A DNA stretch of 54,882 nt from assembly GCF_003385395.1 (NCBI RefSeq), contig NZ_QNUG01000025.1, positions 1-54,882 on the forward strand. Direction: 5' to 3'. The notes beneath the pieces were generated by a model. That model saw nothing but the letters and a program-made list of their open reading frames with translations, had not been told where the DNA came from and made no database searches. The position numbers were made by a program, and so were the translations under genes. This document shows positions 18,293 through 25,937 of this stretch, in pieces. Origin of the DNA: Epilithonimonas hispanica (GTDB lineage Bacteria; Bacteroidota; Bacteroidia; Flavobacteriales; Weeksellaceae). The first letter of the stretch is position 1, and each line of letters opens with the position of its first letter.

Positions 18293-18748
18293 ATGCTCGA
18301 CGATACTGACATCAAACTCTTAAAAATCCTTCAAAAAAATTCTAAATTCACGGTAAAAGAGTTAGCACAGCAAGTGAATCTCTCCGCATCGCCTGTTTTT
18401 GAGCGTGTAAAAAAGCTGGAACAAGATGGCTTTATTAAGAATTACATTGCCGTTCTGGATTCAGAAAAGTTGAATAAAGGTTTTATTGTCTTTTGTAATG
18501 TCAAACTGAAACAGCACGATAAAAATATCGGAAATCAGTTCGTCACCGATATCCTTTCCATCGATGAAGTTGTGGAATGTTATAATATCTCCGGTGATTT
18601 TGATTTTCTCTTGAAAGTTCAGGTTCAGGATATGAAGCATTATCAGGATTTTGTTTTTAACAAATTGGGTTCTTTGGAAAGTATTGGAAGTACACACAGT
18701 TCTTTTGTGATGTCGGAAATTAAAAATAGTTATGGGATAACGATTTGA
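18293..18748 (+). CDS. Lrp/AsnC-family transcriptional regulator
   Basis: The 151-residue protein has an N-terminal winged HTH (DDTDIKLLKILQKNSK, then ELAQQVNLSASPVFERVKKL) and a C-terminal RAM/AsnC ligand-binding domain (VVECYNISGDFDFLLKVQVQD). Such proteins form octameric discs that sense amino acids and often control a divergent metabolic gene. Here that gene is the MetE-like methyltransferase. An effector such as methionine is plausible but not shown. The start ATG at 18293 gives the normal family length. Confidence 0.92.
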   Translation: MLDDTDIKLLKILQKNSKFTVKELAQQVNLSASPVFERVKKLEQDGFIKNYIAVLDSEKLNKGFIVFCNVKLKQHDKNIGNQFVTDILSIDEVVECYNISGDFDFLLKVQVQDMKHYQDFVFNKLGSLESIGSTHSSFVMSEIKNSYGITI

Positions 18749-18775
18749 GTTTATATGGGTTTTTAATTGTTGCGC

Positions 18776-18799
18776 GGCTTCGAGAGCCTCAGCCTGACA
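18776..18799. repeat. Single REP-type unit
   Basis: GGCTTCGAGAGCCTCAGCCTGACA resembles one arm of the palindrome at 16096-16170. No second arm is visible here. It lies between the convergent lrp-like and encapsulin genes. Confidence 0.45.
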
Positions 18800-18854
18800 G
18801 ACTAAACGTTCTAGCGCAAAAAGATATAGCGGAAAGCAGGTTTCCGGCTCCTAA

Positions 18855-18891
18855 AAATAAAAAACCCAGAACTGCTACAATCCTGAGTTTT
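18855..18891 (-). terminator. Terminator of the encapsulin operon
   Basis: On the minus strand AAAACTCAG pairs with CTGGGTTTT (one G:T wobble) around a 13-base loop and runs into T's. It lies 24 bases after the encapsulin stop. Confidence 0.7.
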
Positions 18892-18914
18892 CTATCAATT
18901 GATTTATTAAAAAG

Positions 18915-19718
18915 TTACTCTGCAGGATCCAGCACAACGACAGCCTCCGAAGTATAAAACTGGAAGGTAAAACTCTCCTGAAGATAGAGCTTCACCGAAG
19001 TATCAGTATGGCTTAGATAACCGATGGAAATGTCCTGGCCAAGAGTGAGCTTAAAATCACCACCACGGGTAGAGATTACAAAACCACCTTTGATTGCCGG
19101 TGCCCAGATAATTTCGCCATCAATCAGTTCCTGCAGGTGGTGCAGCATTGGATAACCTTCATCGCTCCCGCCACTGGCCGCCGGATAAGCATCAGCTCCC
19201 AGAACCAAGACATAAGGGCCGTTGACTCCGGCAAAACGCAGTTCACTTAATGCACAGGCAATTGTATCGGGATAATTTTTGATGCTTGCCGGCAGTTTGA
19301 GTGTACGATTGCTGCTGCCTTCACGAATCCCCTGAATGCCTGCCGCGGCATAACCTTCAAAAATGGCGCGGTCCTCTGCAAAAGCTATTTTCTCTGCAGC
19401 GTCTTTTAACGGCTGCCAGTCTGAGTCTTCGGAACCGCGTTCGACATCATCAATCGCCTCTCGTGTCAGTTCAAAAGGAACCCGGAACTCAACCACTGGG
19501 TTTACTTTGCGCACAGCCGCCTGCACCCCTTCGCCCGGTGACTCAACTGGCTGAATATGCCCGGTGCCTACGGCAGAAAGATCAAAACCATTAGGGCCGT
19601 CAACATCTACCACTTTTCTTGCGGCAAGATATCTTTTGAGTGTGCGTACCGCTTCTTCTTCGATTTGCGCCCACGCTCCTTCGGAAATGGGAGCCAACTT
19701 ACGGTGTAAATTATTCAT
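18915..19718 (-). CDS. Family 1 encapsulin shell protein
   Basis: The 267-residue protein has the family 1 encapsulin (linocin M18-like, HK97 phage-capsid fold) sequence throughout. The opening is MNNLHRKLAPISEGAWAQIE. The middle has AAEKIAFAEDRAIFEGY, AAGIQGI and LSELRFAGVNGPYVLVLG. The C-terminus is FTFQFYTSEAVVVL. Such proteins self-assemble into protein nanocompartments that enclose cargo carrying a C-terminal loading peptide. The cargo, a DyP peroxidase, is encoded 94 bases upstream and co-transcribed. I start at the ATG at 19718; an upstream in-frame ATG at 19757 would add a 13-residue tail that would obstruct the conserved N-terminal helix. The expected role is oxidative-stress protection. 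Confidence 0.95.
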   Translation of the reverse strand: MNNLHRKLAPISEGAWAQIEEEAVRTLKRYLAARKVVDVDGPNGFDLSAVGTGHIQPVESPGEGVQAAVRKVNPVVEFRVPFELTREAIDDVERGSEDSDWQPLKDAAEKIAFAEDRAIFEGYAAAGIQGIREGSSNRTLKLPASIKNYPDTIACALSELRFAGVNGPYVLVLGADAYPAASGGSDEGYPMLHHLQELIDGEIIWAPAIKGGFVISTRGGDFKLTLGQDISIGYLSHTDTSVKLYLQESFTFQFYTSEAVVVLDPAE

Positions 19719-19812
19719 ATCGTTTAGTTTTTTATATAATGTGTAAAATTTGATCAATATAAAGGCATCGTTACTCTGATGTTTCTATCGTTTTAACTTT
19801 GCCAAAGCTTAC

Positions 19813-20832
19813 TTATTTTAAAGAGCCAATTCCCAAAGAGCCGTCATTTTTTGGCAGTACGGTATCCACGGCTTTCGGATGATTTTCAGTTGATGTCGTT
19901 TCTTCAACTCCAGAGGAAAAGTCATCCAGCATATCCATCGTTGGAACAAAAAACAGACTGCCGGTTTTTGCGGTGCTAAAATCCAGCAAACGGTCATAAT
20001 TGCCTGGAGGATTGCCAATAAACATATTGTTAAGCATCAGTTTCACCGTATTGAAAGTACTTGCATAAGCAATAAAGTATGTTCCCATCTCGTTGGTTGA
20101 CATATTACCAAACGGAAGATTATCGCGGATAATTTTAAAATCATCACCCACATTGGCCAACGCTGAATGTGAATTTTGAGGTTTGATGTCATCCGTCATT
20201 TCTACATCGCTGTCTTTGTAGCGGCCAAAAACTTTTTCCTGTTCTTCAACTGTAAGTGCTTTAAATGCCGCCAAATCGTGAATATACTTCTGGACAAAAA
20301 GATAACTGCCTCCTTTGTAAACCTCATCCTCGTCACCTATTAAACCAAAATATTCGCGCAAATTGCTTTCAGGATTTTCGGTTCCGTCTACAAAACCGAG
20401 AATGGAACGGCCATCCCAATACCTAAACCCATGCACCTCTTCCACGCAATCGGCCACCGGAGAAAGTACTTTGGCAATATCTGCCGCCATATCATAACAG
20501 ATGCTTGAATTGGATCCTTTCAGGTGAAAATGCAAATCGCCTTTGGTAGAAACGGCAGTATAACGGCTTCCAACAATGGGTTCAAATTCCTCCAGCTCTT
20601 TCGGTAATGGTTTGGGCAAATCCAGCAAATGCCATGCATTGTAACCAATTCCCATGACACAACTGGCGTTATCATCCGGAAAACGGACATAAGCAGAATG
20701 GTTAAGGTTGATTACCAAAGCACAAATGCGCTGAAAAGCTTCTTTGATTGGTACACCTTCCTTAAAATTCCAAACCGTAAAAATGGTGTTTGTTCCGTGA
20801 TTGCCGAGTACATCCTGTGGTCCCTGTCTCAT
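19813..20832 (-). CDS. DyP-type haem peroxidase, encapsulin cargo
   Basis: The 339-residue peroxidase carries the DyP signature GFVDG (Asp149, distal acid), the haem-ligand His222 in PQNSHSA and the distal Arg236 (IIRDNLPFG). It uses peroxide to oxidise a range of substrates. The last ten residues, DGSLGIGSLK, match the encapsulin loading peptide. A Ser/Thr/Glu/Asp-rich linker of about 30 residues separates this tail from the catalytic domain. This is direct sequence evidence that it is packed inside the encapsulin encoded next. There is no signal peptide, so it acts in the cytoplasm. Confidence 0.95.
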   Translation of the reverse strand: MRQGPQDVLGNHGTNTIFTVWNFKEGVPIKEAFQRICALVINLNHSAYVRFPDDNASCVMGIGYNAWHLLDLPKPLPKELEEFEPIVGSRYTAVSTKGDLHFHLKGSNSSICYDMAADIAKVLSPVADCVEEVHGFRYWDGRSILGFVDGTENPESNLREYFGLIGDEDEVYKGGSYLFVQKYIHDLAAFKALTVEEQEKVFGRYKDSDVEMTDDIKPQNSHSALANVGDDFKIIRDNLPFGNMSTNEMGTYFIAYASTFNTVKLMLNNMFIGNPPGNYDRLLDFSTAKTGSLFFVPTMDMLDDFSSGVEETTSTENHPKAVDTVLPKNDGSLGIGSLK

Positions 20833-20863
20833 GTGTATGTTTTGATTCGGTTATTAACAGTGG

Positions 20864-20895
20864 CTAATTTAATGATATAAAGGGAAAAAATCAAA
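20864..20895 (-). promoter_or_regulatory. Promoter of the DyP-encapsulin operon
   Basis: On the minus strand TTTG (20895-20892) is followed after 20 bases by TAAATTAG (20871-20864), six of eight matches to TAnnTTTG. It lies about 32 bases before the DyP start and downstream of the efflux operon terminator, so the nanocompartment genes have their own promoter. Confidence 0.5.
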
Positions 20896-20923
20896 GAATA
20901 TTGCCTGTTTATAATTTTAAAAT

Positions 20924-20959
20924 AAAAAACTCAGGGCCACTGACGATCCTGAGTTTTTT
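20924..20959. terminator. Strong terminator between the efflux and encapsulin operons
   Basis: AAAAAACTCAGG (20924-20935) and CCTGAGTTTTTT (20948-20959) are perfect 12-bp arms around a 12-base loop. A/T-runs on both sides make it work in either direction. It closes the efflux operon, which is read on the minus strand. Confidence 0.85.
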
Positions 20960-20980
20960 AACAAACAACTTTAAAATATA

Positions 20981-22561
20981 TTAATGCGCCGAACTAAGGT
21001 CTATTTTTTCACCTTTGTTTTTTCGTTCTCTTACAAATAATACAAACGGGATGCATATTAAAAACATAAGCCCCAAATAAAGGAAAACGTCCATATAAGA
21101 AAGCACCGTAGCCTGCTTGGTTACAGAATAATCCAGCATTTGGTAAGCCGCTTGCAAGGCTTTATCCGGTGACATGCCTTTGGCTATAAAGCTCCCTTTG
21201 AGCGCGGCCACTCTCTGCTGAACATCAAAATCATTAACGTCAAGATGCGAAACAAGATTGCTCCTGTAAAGTTCACTTTTGTTAGCAATAAAAGTGGTAA
21301 TTGCAGCAATACCAAATGACCCACCCAACTGACGCATCATACCCGTAAAAGCAGCACCCTGACCAATTTCCGGCCCTTTCAGTGTACTGAGCGATAACGA
21401 TGTGATCGGAATAAACAATAATCCTAATCCCATACCTCTCACAATAAGCATCCAGAAGAATGCATCTTTTCCTGTATCCGGTGTCAGGATCTTATAACCC
21501 CAGAAACTGTAAACAAAGAATATAAACAGGCCTAAGGCAACCAACACCTGCTGCTTAGCGCCTTTGGTAAGTAATTTCCCAATAATCGGCATCATAAATG
21601 CAGTCGTCAGCGCAGCCGGGATCATCAGTGCTCCTGACTGTAAAGCGGTCCAACCTAAAATACTCTGTGTATAAAGAGGAACGATAAATGTTGAACCATA
21701 CAAACCAAAGCCTAAAATAAAGGACATTACCGTACCAATTCTCAGGTTACCGTTTTTGAGAACTCGGAGTTCTACAATCGGATATTTGAAGGTAAGTTCT
21801 CGCCAGATGAATAAGATGAATCCTACAACTGCAGTAATCGTCAATACAACAATGGCTTTGCTTTCAAACCAATCGTCCTCGTGTCCTCTTTCCAAAATAT
21901 ATTGTAAAGAACCTACAAACGCTGCCAACAATCCAATCCCAATCCAATCGACATCCGAAGCTGAACGTTTTTCTGAATATCTTGGGCTTTTTACGAATTG
22001 TAATGTCAATAACGTTGCGATAATTCCCAACGGAATATTGATATAAAAGATATAAGGCCAACTGTAATTGTCAACAATATAACCTCCCAGAGGCGGACCA
22101 AGTGTTGGTCCGATAATAACTCCCAATCCATAGATTGCCTGAGCCATACTTCTTTTCTCGATAGGGTAAGATTCGGTGATGATGGTTTGGGAAGTTACCA
22201 AAAGTGCTCCTCCACCAATACCTTGCATCAAACGGAAAAATACCAGCTCCCAAATATTGGTCGCATTACCACAGAGAAAAGAGAAAATCGTGAATATGAT
22301 AATGGATACCGCAAAGTAATTTCTACGCCCAAACTGTTGAGACAACCAGCTAGTCATCGGAACGATAATCACGTTACCGATAGCATAAGCGGTAATTACC
22401 CAGCCTACTTCGGAAAGTGTTGCCCCAAGATTACCTTTCATCTCGTTAAGTGCTACGTTCACGATTGTGGAATCCACAATCTCAAGAAGCGCACACATAA
22501 TCGCTGTAATGGTAATAATTACTCTGCGAAATCCGTATTCTACTAATGAATCGTCTTGCAT
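20981..22561 (-). CDS. EmrB/QacA-type MFS drug exporter (DHA2 family)
   Basis: The 526-residue membrane protein has the 14-helix layout of DHA2 drug:H+ antiporters. Landmarks are the helix-1 region EIVDSTIVNVALNEMKGNLG (the D-x-T-I-V-N-V-A motif), motif A (SWLSQQFGRRNYF) and motif C (GLGVIIGPTLGPPLGGYIVDN). It should export amphipathic or toxic compounds with the HlyD adaptor and TolC channel encoded upstream in the same operon, forming an EmrAB-TolC type tripartite pump. A loop at about residues 440-490 lies before the last helix. The substrate cannot be read. The C-terminal tail is short and charged. Confidence 0.92.
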   Translation of the reverse strand: MQDDSLVEYGFRRVIITITAIMCALLEIVDSTIVNVALNEMKGNLGATLSEVGWVITAYAIGNVIIVPMTSWLSQQFGRRNYFAVSIIIFTIFSFLCGNATNIWELVFFRLMQGIGGGALLVTSQTIITESYPIEKRSMAQAIYGLGVIIGPTLGPPLGGYIVDNYSWPYIFYINIPLGIIATLLTLQFVKSPRYSEKRSASDVDWIGIGLLAAFVGSLQYILERGHEDDWFESKAIVVLTITAVVGFILFIWRELTFKYPIVELRVLKNGNLRIGTVMSFILGFGLYGSTFIVPLYTQSILGWTALQSGALMIPAALTTAFMMPIIGKLLTKGAKQQVLVALGLFIFFVYSFWGYKILTPDTGKDAFFWMLIVRGMGLGLLFIPITSLSLSTLKGPEIGQGAAFTGMMRQLGGSFGIAAITTFIANKSELYRSNLVSHLDVNDFDVQQRVAALKGSFIAKGMSPDKALQAAYQMLDYSVTKQATVLSYMDVFLYLGLMFLICIPFVLFVRERKNKGEKIDLSSAH

Positions 22562-22571
22562 AATTTTTGTG

Positions 22572-22632
22572 TTGGAAGACAGAAGATGGAAGATCGTTGC
22601 TTTAAAACTTCGCGCTTCCCTCTTCCAGCTTC
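22572..22632. repeat. Imperfect GGAAG-rich inverted repeat inside the efflux operon
   Basis: TTGGAAGACAGAAGATGGAAG (22572-22592) faces CGCGCTTCCCTCTTCCAGCTTC (about 22611-22632), which is its imperfect reverse complement. It fills the 79-base gap between the adaptor and MFS genes. It could attenuate or protect the mRNA so that pump subunits are made in unequal amounts (inference). Confidence 0.5.
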
Positions 22633-22640
22633 TTTATTTT

Positions 22641-23756
22641 TTATTTTAATGAAACCACAGTTTGAACGTTCATTCCAACACGTAGTTTTTTCATAATATC
22701 TTCGTTAAGGTTGTCGAAAGTGATTTTAACAGGAAGTCTCTGAACCACTTTTACGAAGTTTCCACTTGCGTTATCCGGAGGAAGCAATGCAAATGCAGAA
22801 CCTGTTGCCGGAGAAAATGAACTGATAGTTCCTTCGAATTTCTGACCTGGATAAGCATCGATTTCGATTTCCACTTTCTGCCCTTCCACCATTTTTTCAA
22901 CCTGAGTTTCTTTGTAGTTTGCCACAACCCATTTTTGATTACTCAAAACAACGCTGAACAATTGTGAACCTGCCTGAATAAACTGTCCAACCTGAACAGG
23001 AATTTTAGAAACATACCCACTTTCTTTAGCTGTGATTACGGTATAAGAAAGATTCAGTTTTGCATTTTCCACATCTACTTGTCTTTGTTTCAATTGAGAA
23101 TTCGCAATTCCGATATTCTGATAAGTAGCGTTAGATTGTGAAGTGACAACACCTGTCTGAACACTTGCTTGATTTTTTTGGTCAATCAAAACCTGAAGTT
23201 GTTTCTGAGCGGTTTGATAAGCTGCAGAAGCCTGTTCATATTGCTGTTGCGTAATTGTGTGGTCTTTTACCAATTCAGAATATCTTTTCATATCCTGTTC
23301 TGTTCTCCAAACATTCACTTTAGCAGCTTCTATTTGTGCATTAGCAGTTTGTACGGCAGCTCTAGAATTACCAATTCCGGATTTTGCAGCTTCTGAACCT
23401 GCGTGAGCAGAAGTTACATTACTCTGAGCTGTTCCAAGCGCCGCCTCAGCCTGAGCCAAAGTCATTTTCTGGTCTCTGTTATCAAGTACGATTAATGTAT
23501 CTCCTTTTTTAACGAATTGGTTATCTTTTACTTTAACCTCAGTAATGTAACCAGAGATTTTTGAAATCACAGGACTGATATCTGCTGCGATTTGCGCATC
23601 ATCAGTTTCCTCGTGAACCTGACTGTACTGATATTCTCTAACTCCGAAAAATATTGCTGCCAAAACTGCAACGCTTATCAGGATGTAGAAAACCGGGCTT
23701 TTTTTCTTTTTTACAGGAACTTCTCCCTGCTCGAATTTTATATTATCTTGTGCCAT
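22641..23756 (-). CDS. HlyD/EmrA-family membrane fusion protein
   Basis: The 371-residue adaptor has one N-terminal transmembrane helix (FYILISVAVLAAIFFGV, about 25-42). The lipoyl/barrel-sandwich half-motifs flank a long helical hairpin (ADISPVISKISGYITEVKV at the front; VITAKESGYVSKIPVQVGQF behind). A beta-barrel follows (VVANYKETQVEKMVEGQKV). Ala/Gln-rich coiled coil at about 95-230 should contact TolC. It bridges the inner-membrane MFS exporter to the outer-membrane channel. It lies 21 bases after the TolC gene and upstream of the MFS gene, in the same operon. Confidence 0.93.
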   Translation of the reverse strand: MAQDNIKFEQGEVPVKKKKSPVFYILISVAVLAAIFFGVREYQYSQVHEETDDAQIAADISPVISKISGYITEVKVKDNQFVKKGDTLIVLDNRDQKMTLAQAEAALGTAQSNVTSAHAGSEAAKSGIGNSRAAVQTANAQIEAAKVNVWRTEQDMKRYSELVKDHTITQQQYEQASAAYQTAQKQLQVLIDQKNQASVQTGVVTSQSNATYQNIGIANSQLKQRQVDVENAKLNLSYTVITAKESGYVSKIPVQVGQFIQAGSQLFSVVLSNQKWVVANYKETQVEKMVEGQKVEIEIDAYPGQKFEGTISSFSPATGSAFALLPPDNASGNFVKVVQRLPVKITFDNLNEDIMKKLRVGMNVQTVVSLK

Positions 23757-23777
23757 TTTATTTATAGTTTATTGTAA

Positions 23778-25079
23778 TTAGTTATTGATAGTTCCTGTAG
23801 TTTGTAATAATTTTTTATGTGCCAAAGCTGCATCTGCTTTCGAAGTGATGACATTCACGTTGGCAGTGATTTTCGCCGTATCAGCATCCAAAAGATTGGT
23901 GATGGTTTCTAAACCGTTGTTATATTTATTAAGTGTAATTCTGTAATTTTCCTCTGCCTGCTCAAGCGTTTTTTGATAAACATCGATTTTCTTGTGAGCA
24001 TACAAATCATTCTGATAATCACGTTTCACTTCCAGCGTTACATTATCATTTAACAATTCGTTGTTAGCTAATAATTCCTGTTCCCTAGCTTTTGACTGCA
24101 TCAGACTTGAATTCTTTTTCCAAATGTTAGAAAGATTATACTGAATCCCAACTCCTACATTCACAGCGTTTGTCAAGGTAAAAAATTTCGGAATGTCAGC
24201 TGCAACATAACCACCGGTGAAAGCTATTGAAGGAAGATTTTCCGCTTTAGCAGCTTTAGTTCCAAGCGCTGCTGCTTTTCTTTGATAATCCAAAGCCTGA
24301 ATGTCTTTTCTATTTTCTCTTGCAAGATTCAAGTAATAATCATCAGGTTTTCCAAGGTCATCTGCTCCGATATAATTAGAATCAACCTCGATTTCTGTAT
24401 TATCAGGAAGACCAAGAAGCAAATCCATATTGATGTTGGCAATATTATAGTTGTTCTCTGCTTCCATCAATTGCAATTCGATATTTGAAGTTTGAAGCTG
24501 AGCTTTCAATCTATCATTTTTCGCAATCACACCATTGTTTTCAAGCTTAATAAAAGACTGGTCTCTTTTTTGAGAAGAAGCCAAATTTTCTTTCAACAAT
24601 TTCACAACTTCCGATGATTTGAAAAGATTGTTATAAGCCTGAGAAATATTGTACGCCACTGCGTTTTTATCATTTTCTGTACTTAGTTTCGAAGCTTCTA
24701 CAAGATATTCTGCTGATTTGATTCCGTATTTGATTCTTCCTCCAGAATAGATTGGCATTGATAAGTTTGCAGTTCCATACATTGCCTGATGAACATCTGG
24801 ACCTCCTGAACCTGAAACTCCACCAATTTTCATATCAATATTTGGTTTGATTGGGAGATACAGGTAACTTCCTGAGACTTTAAGTTCCGGCAATTGTCTG
24901 TTTTTCGCCTCCAGAAGATTCGCAGTGGATTCTTCTATTTTAGCTTGATCTATTTTTAGATTTTTGCTGTTTTCTATTCCTAATTTCACAGCTTCTTCAA
25001 GACTCAATAATCGTTTTTCCTGAGCGGAAACCGAGTAGAAAGTCCCAACAATTAGAGCTGTTGTTAAAAATTTATTCAC
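23778..25079 (-). CDS. TolC-family outer membrane efflux channel
   Basis: The 433-residue protein has a signal peptide (about 1-19, ending YSVSAQ) and the duplicated TolC/OEP architecture. The first repeat carries LSLEEAVKLGIENSKNLKI, and a second set of helices opens near YYLNLARENRKDIQALDYQ. The C-terminal coiled-coil helix reads EENYRITLNKYNNGLETITN. Trimeric channels of this type complete tripartite pumps. It is the second gene of the operon, 32 bases after the TetR gene and 21 bases before the HlyD gene. It is intact, unlike the other channel gene in this window (47544-48988). Confidence 0.93.
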   Translation of the reverse strand: MNKFLTTALIVGTFYSVSAQEKRLLSLEEAVKLGIENSKNLKIDQAKIEESTANLLEAKNRQLPELKVSGSYLYLPIKPNIDMKIGGVSGSGGPDVHQAMYGTANLSMPIYSGGRIKYGIKSAEYLVEASKLSTENDKNAVAYNISQAYNNLFKSSEVVKLLKENLASSQKRDQSFIKLENNGVIAKNDRLKAQLQTSNIELQLMEAENNYNIANINMDLLLGLPDNTEIEVDSNYIGADDLGKPDDYYLNLARENRKDIQALDYQRKAAALGTKAAKAENLPSIAFTGGYVAADIPKFFTLTNAVNVGVGIQYNLSNIWKKNSSLMQSKAREQELLANNELLNDNVTLEVKRDYQNDLYAHKKIDVYQKTLEQAEENYRITLNKYNNGLETITNLLDADTAKITANVNVITSKADAALAHKKLLQTTGTINN

Positions 25080-25111
25080 TGTTATTATTTATTGTTAAGG
25101 TTTGAGTAATG

Positions 25112-25744
25112 TTATTGTCCTTTGTAGCCGACCATTGCTCTCACAATGGACTTTACGTGATCTCTGACTTCTTGGAAATATTGATTTTCGTAATGTTTTT
25201 CATCAAAATCACGATTGTGTTTTTTTAGATATTCTTTGTACATCTTCATTCCGTGCATCGCATTGAATATCGTTCCAGAAATTGTGCATTGTAAAAGATG
25301 ATAAGAAGGTCTGATTGTAAAAATCCCTTTTTCCAATCCTTGTTCTACAATCTTTTGATTGATTTCTATATAATTGACTTTATAATCTTTCAAGAAATTC
25401 TGAATACTTTTATTTTGAGCAATCACTTGTTGTGTATGAACCAATAAAAAAAAGTCTCTCAGTCTTTGGACTCTGTTTACAAAATTATCAATGAAACCTT
25501 CTATTTTTTCGATCTCACTCAATTCATTATTTTCCAAAGTGTTTTTTGCAAAGTTGAGCCCTTCTTCCATTCTCCATTTGAAAAGTTCTTCCAAAAGGTT
25601 TTCTTTGGACCCGAAATAATAAGAAATCATAGAAACATTCACTTTCGCTTTGGTTGCAATGTCTCTTACAGAAGTCCCATTATAACCATTAGCCGCGAAG
25701 AGTTTCTCTGCAACCATCATAATATGTTCTTCTTTAGTTGGCAT
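25112..25744 (-). CDS. TetR/AcrR-family repressor of the efflux operon
   Basis: The 210-residue regulator has a canonical TetR HTH at about 10-55 (AEKLFAANGYNGTSVRDIA, then VNVSMISYYFGSKENLLEEL). The C-terminal helical domain should bind a pump substrate. It is the first gene of the operon, with the channel, adaptor and exporter behind it. A 20-bp palindrome, AATCAAACA-TT-TGTTTGATT, sits 46 bases upstream and overlaps the promoter, so it probably represses its own operon and is released by ligand. Confidence 0.93.
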   Translation of the reverse strand: MPTKEEHIMMVAEKLFAANGYNGTSVRDIATKAKVNVSMISYYFGSKENLLEELFKWRMEEGLNFAKNTLENNELSEIEKIEGFIDNFVNRVQRLRDFFLLVHTQQVIAQNKSIQNFLKDYKVNYIEINQKIVEQGLEKGIFTIRPSYHLLQCTISGTIFNAMHGMKMYKEYLKKHNRDFDEKHYENQYFQEVRDHVKSIVRAMVGYKGQ

Positions 25745-25764
25745 ATTTTTTTTTTTTAGCGCAG

Positions 25765-25796
25765 CAAAGTTAAATCAAAAATCACATTCAATCAAA
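25765..25796 (-). promoter_or_regulatory. Promoter of the TetR-efflux operon
   Basis: On the minus strand TTTG (25796-25793) and TAACTTTG (25772-25765) are spaced by exactly 20 bases, a full Bacteroidota promoter match. The start codon at 25744 is about 21 bases further on. The -33 element lies inside the operator palindrome. Confidence 0.7.
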
Positions 25797-25809
25797 CATT
25801 TGTTTGATT
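25790..25809. promoter_or_regulatory. Probable TetR operator
   Basis: AATCAAACA (25790-25798), a TT spacer and TGTTTGATT (25801-25809) form a perfect palindrome with 9-bp arms. Its left arm contains the -33 TTTG of the operon promoter, so a bound dimer would block sigma-factor contact. Confidence 0.75.
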
Positions 25810-25937
25810 AATTTTTTATTAAGAATTTATCTAATTTATCTATAATTCTAAAACATTGATTAATAGAAGATTTTTAAATTTTTATCAAGTAAATAAAACT
25901 CCTTTTCAATAAAAAATAAATTGAAATAATTAAAAAA

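Noticed and set aside
19719-19757. Longer encapsulin start at 19757
   Set aside because: The extra 13 residues precede the conserved family N-terminus MNNLHRKLAP and are not expected in encapsulins.
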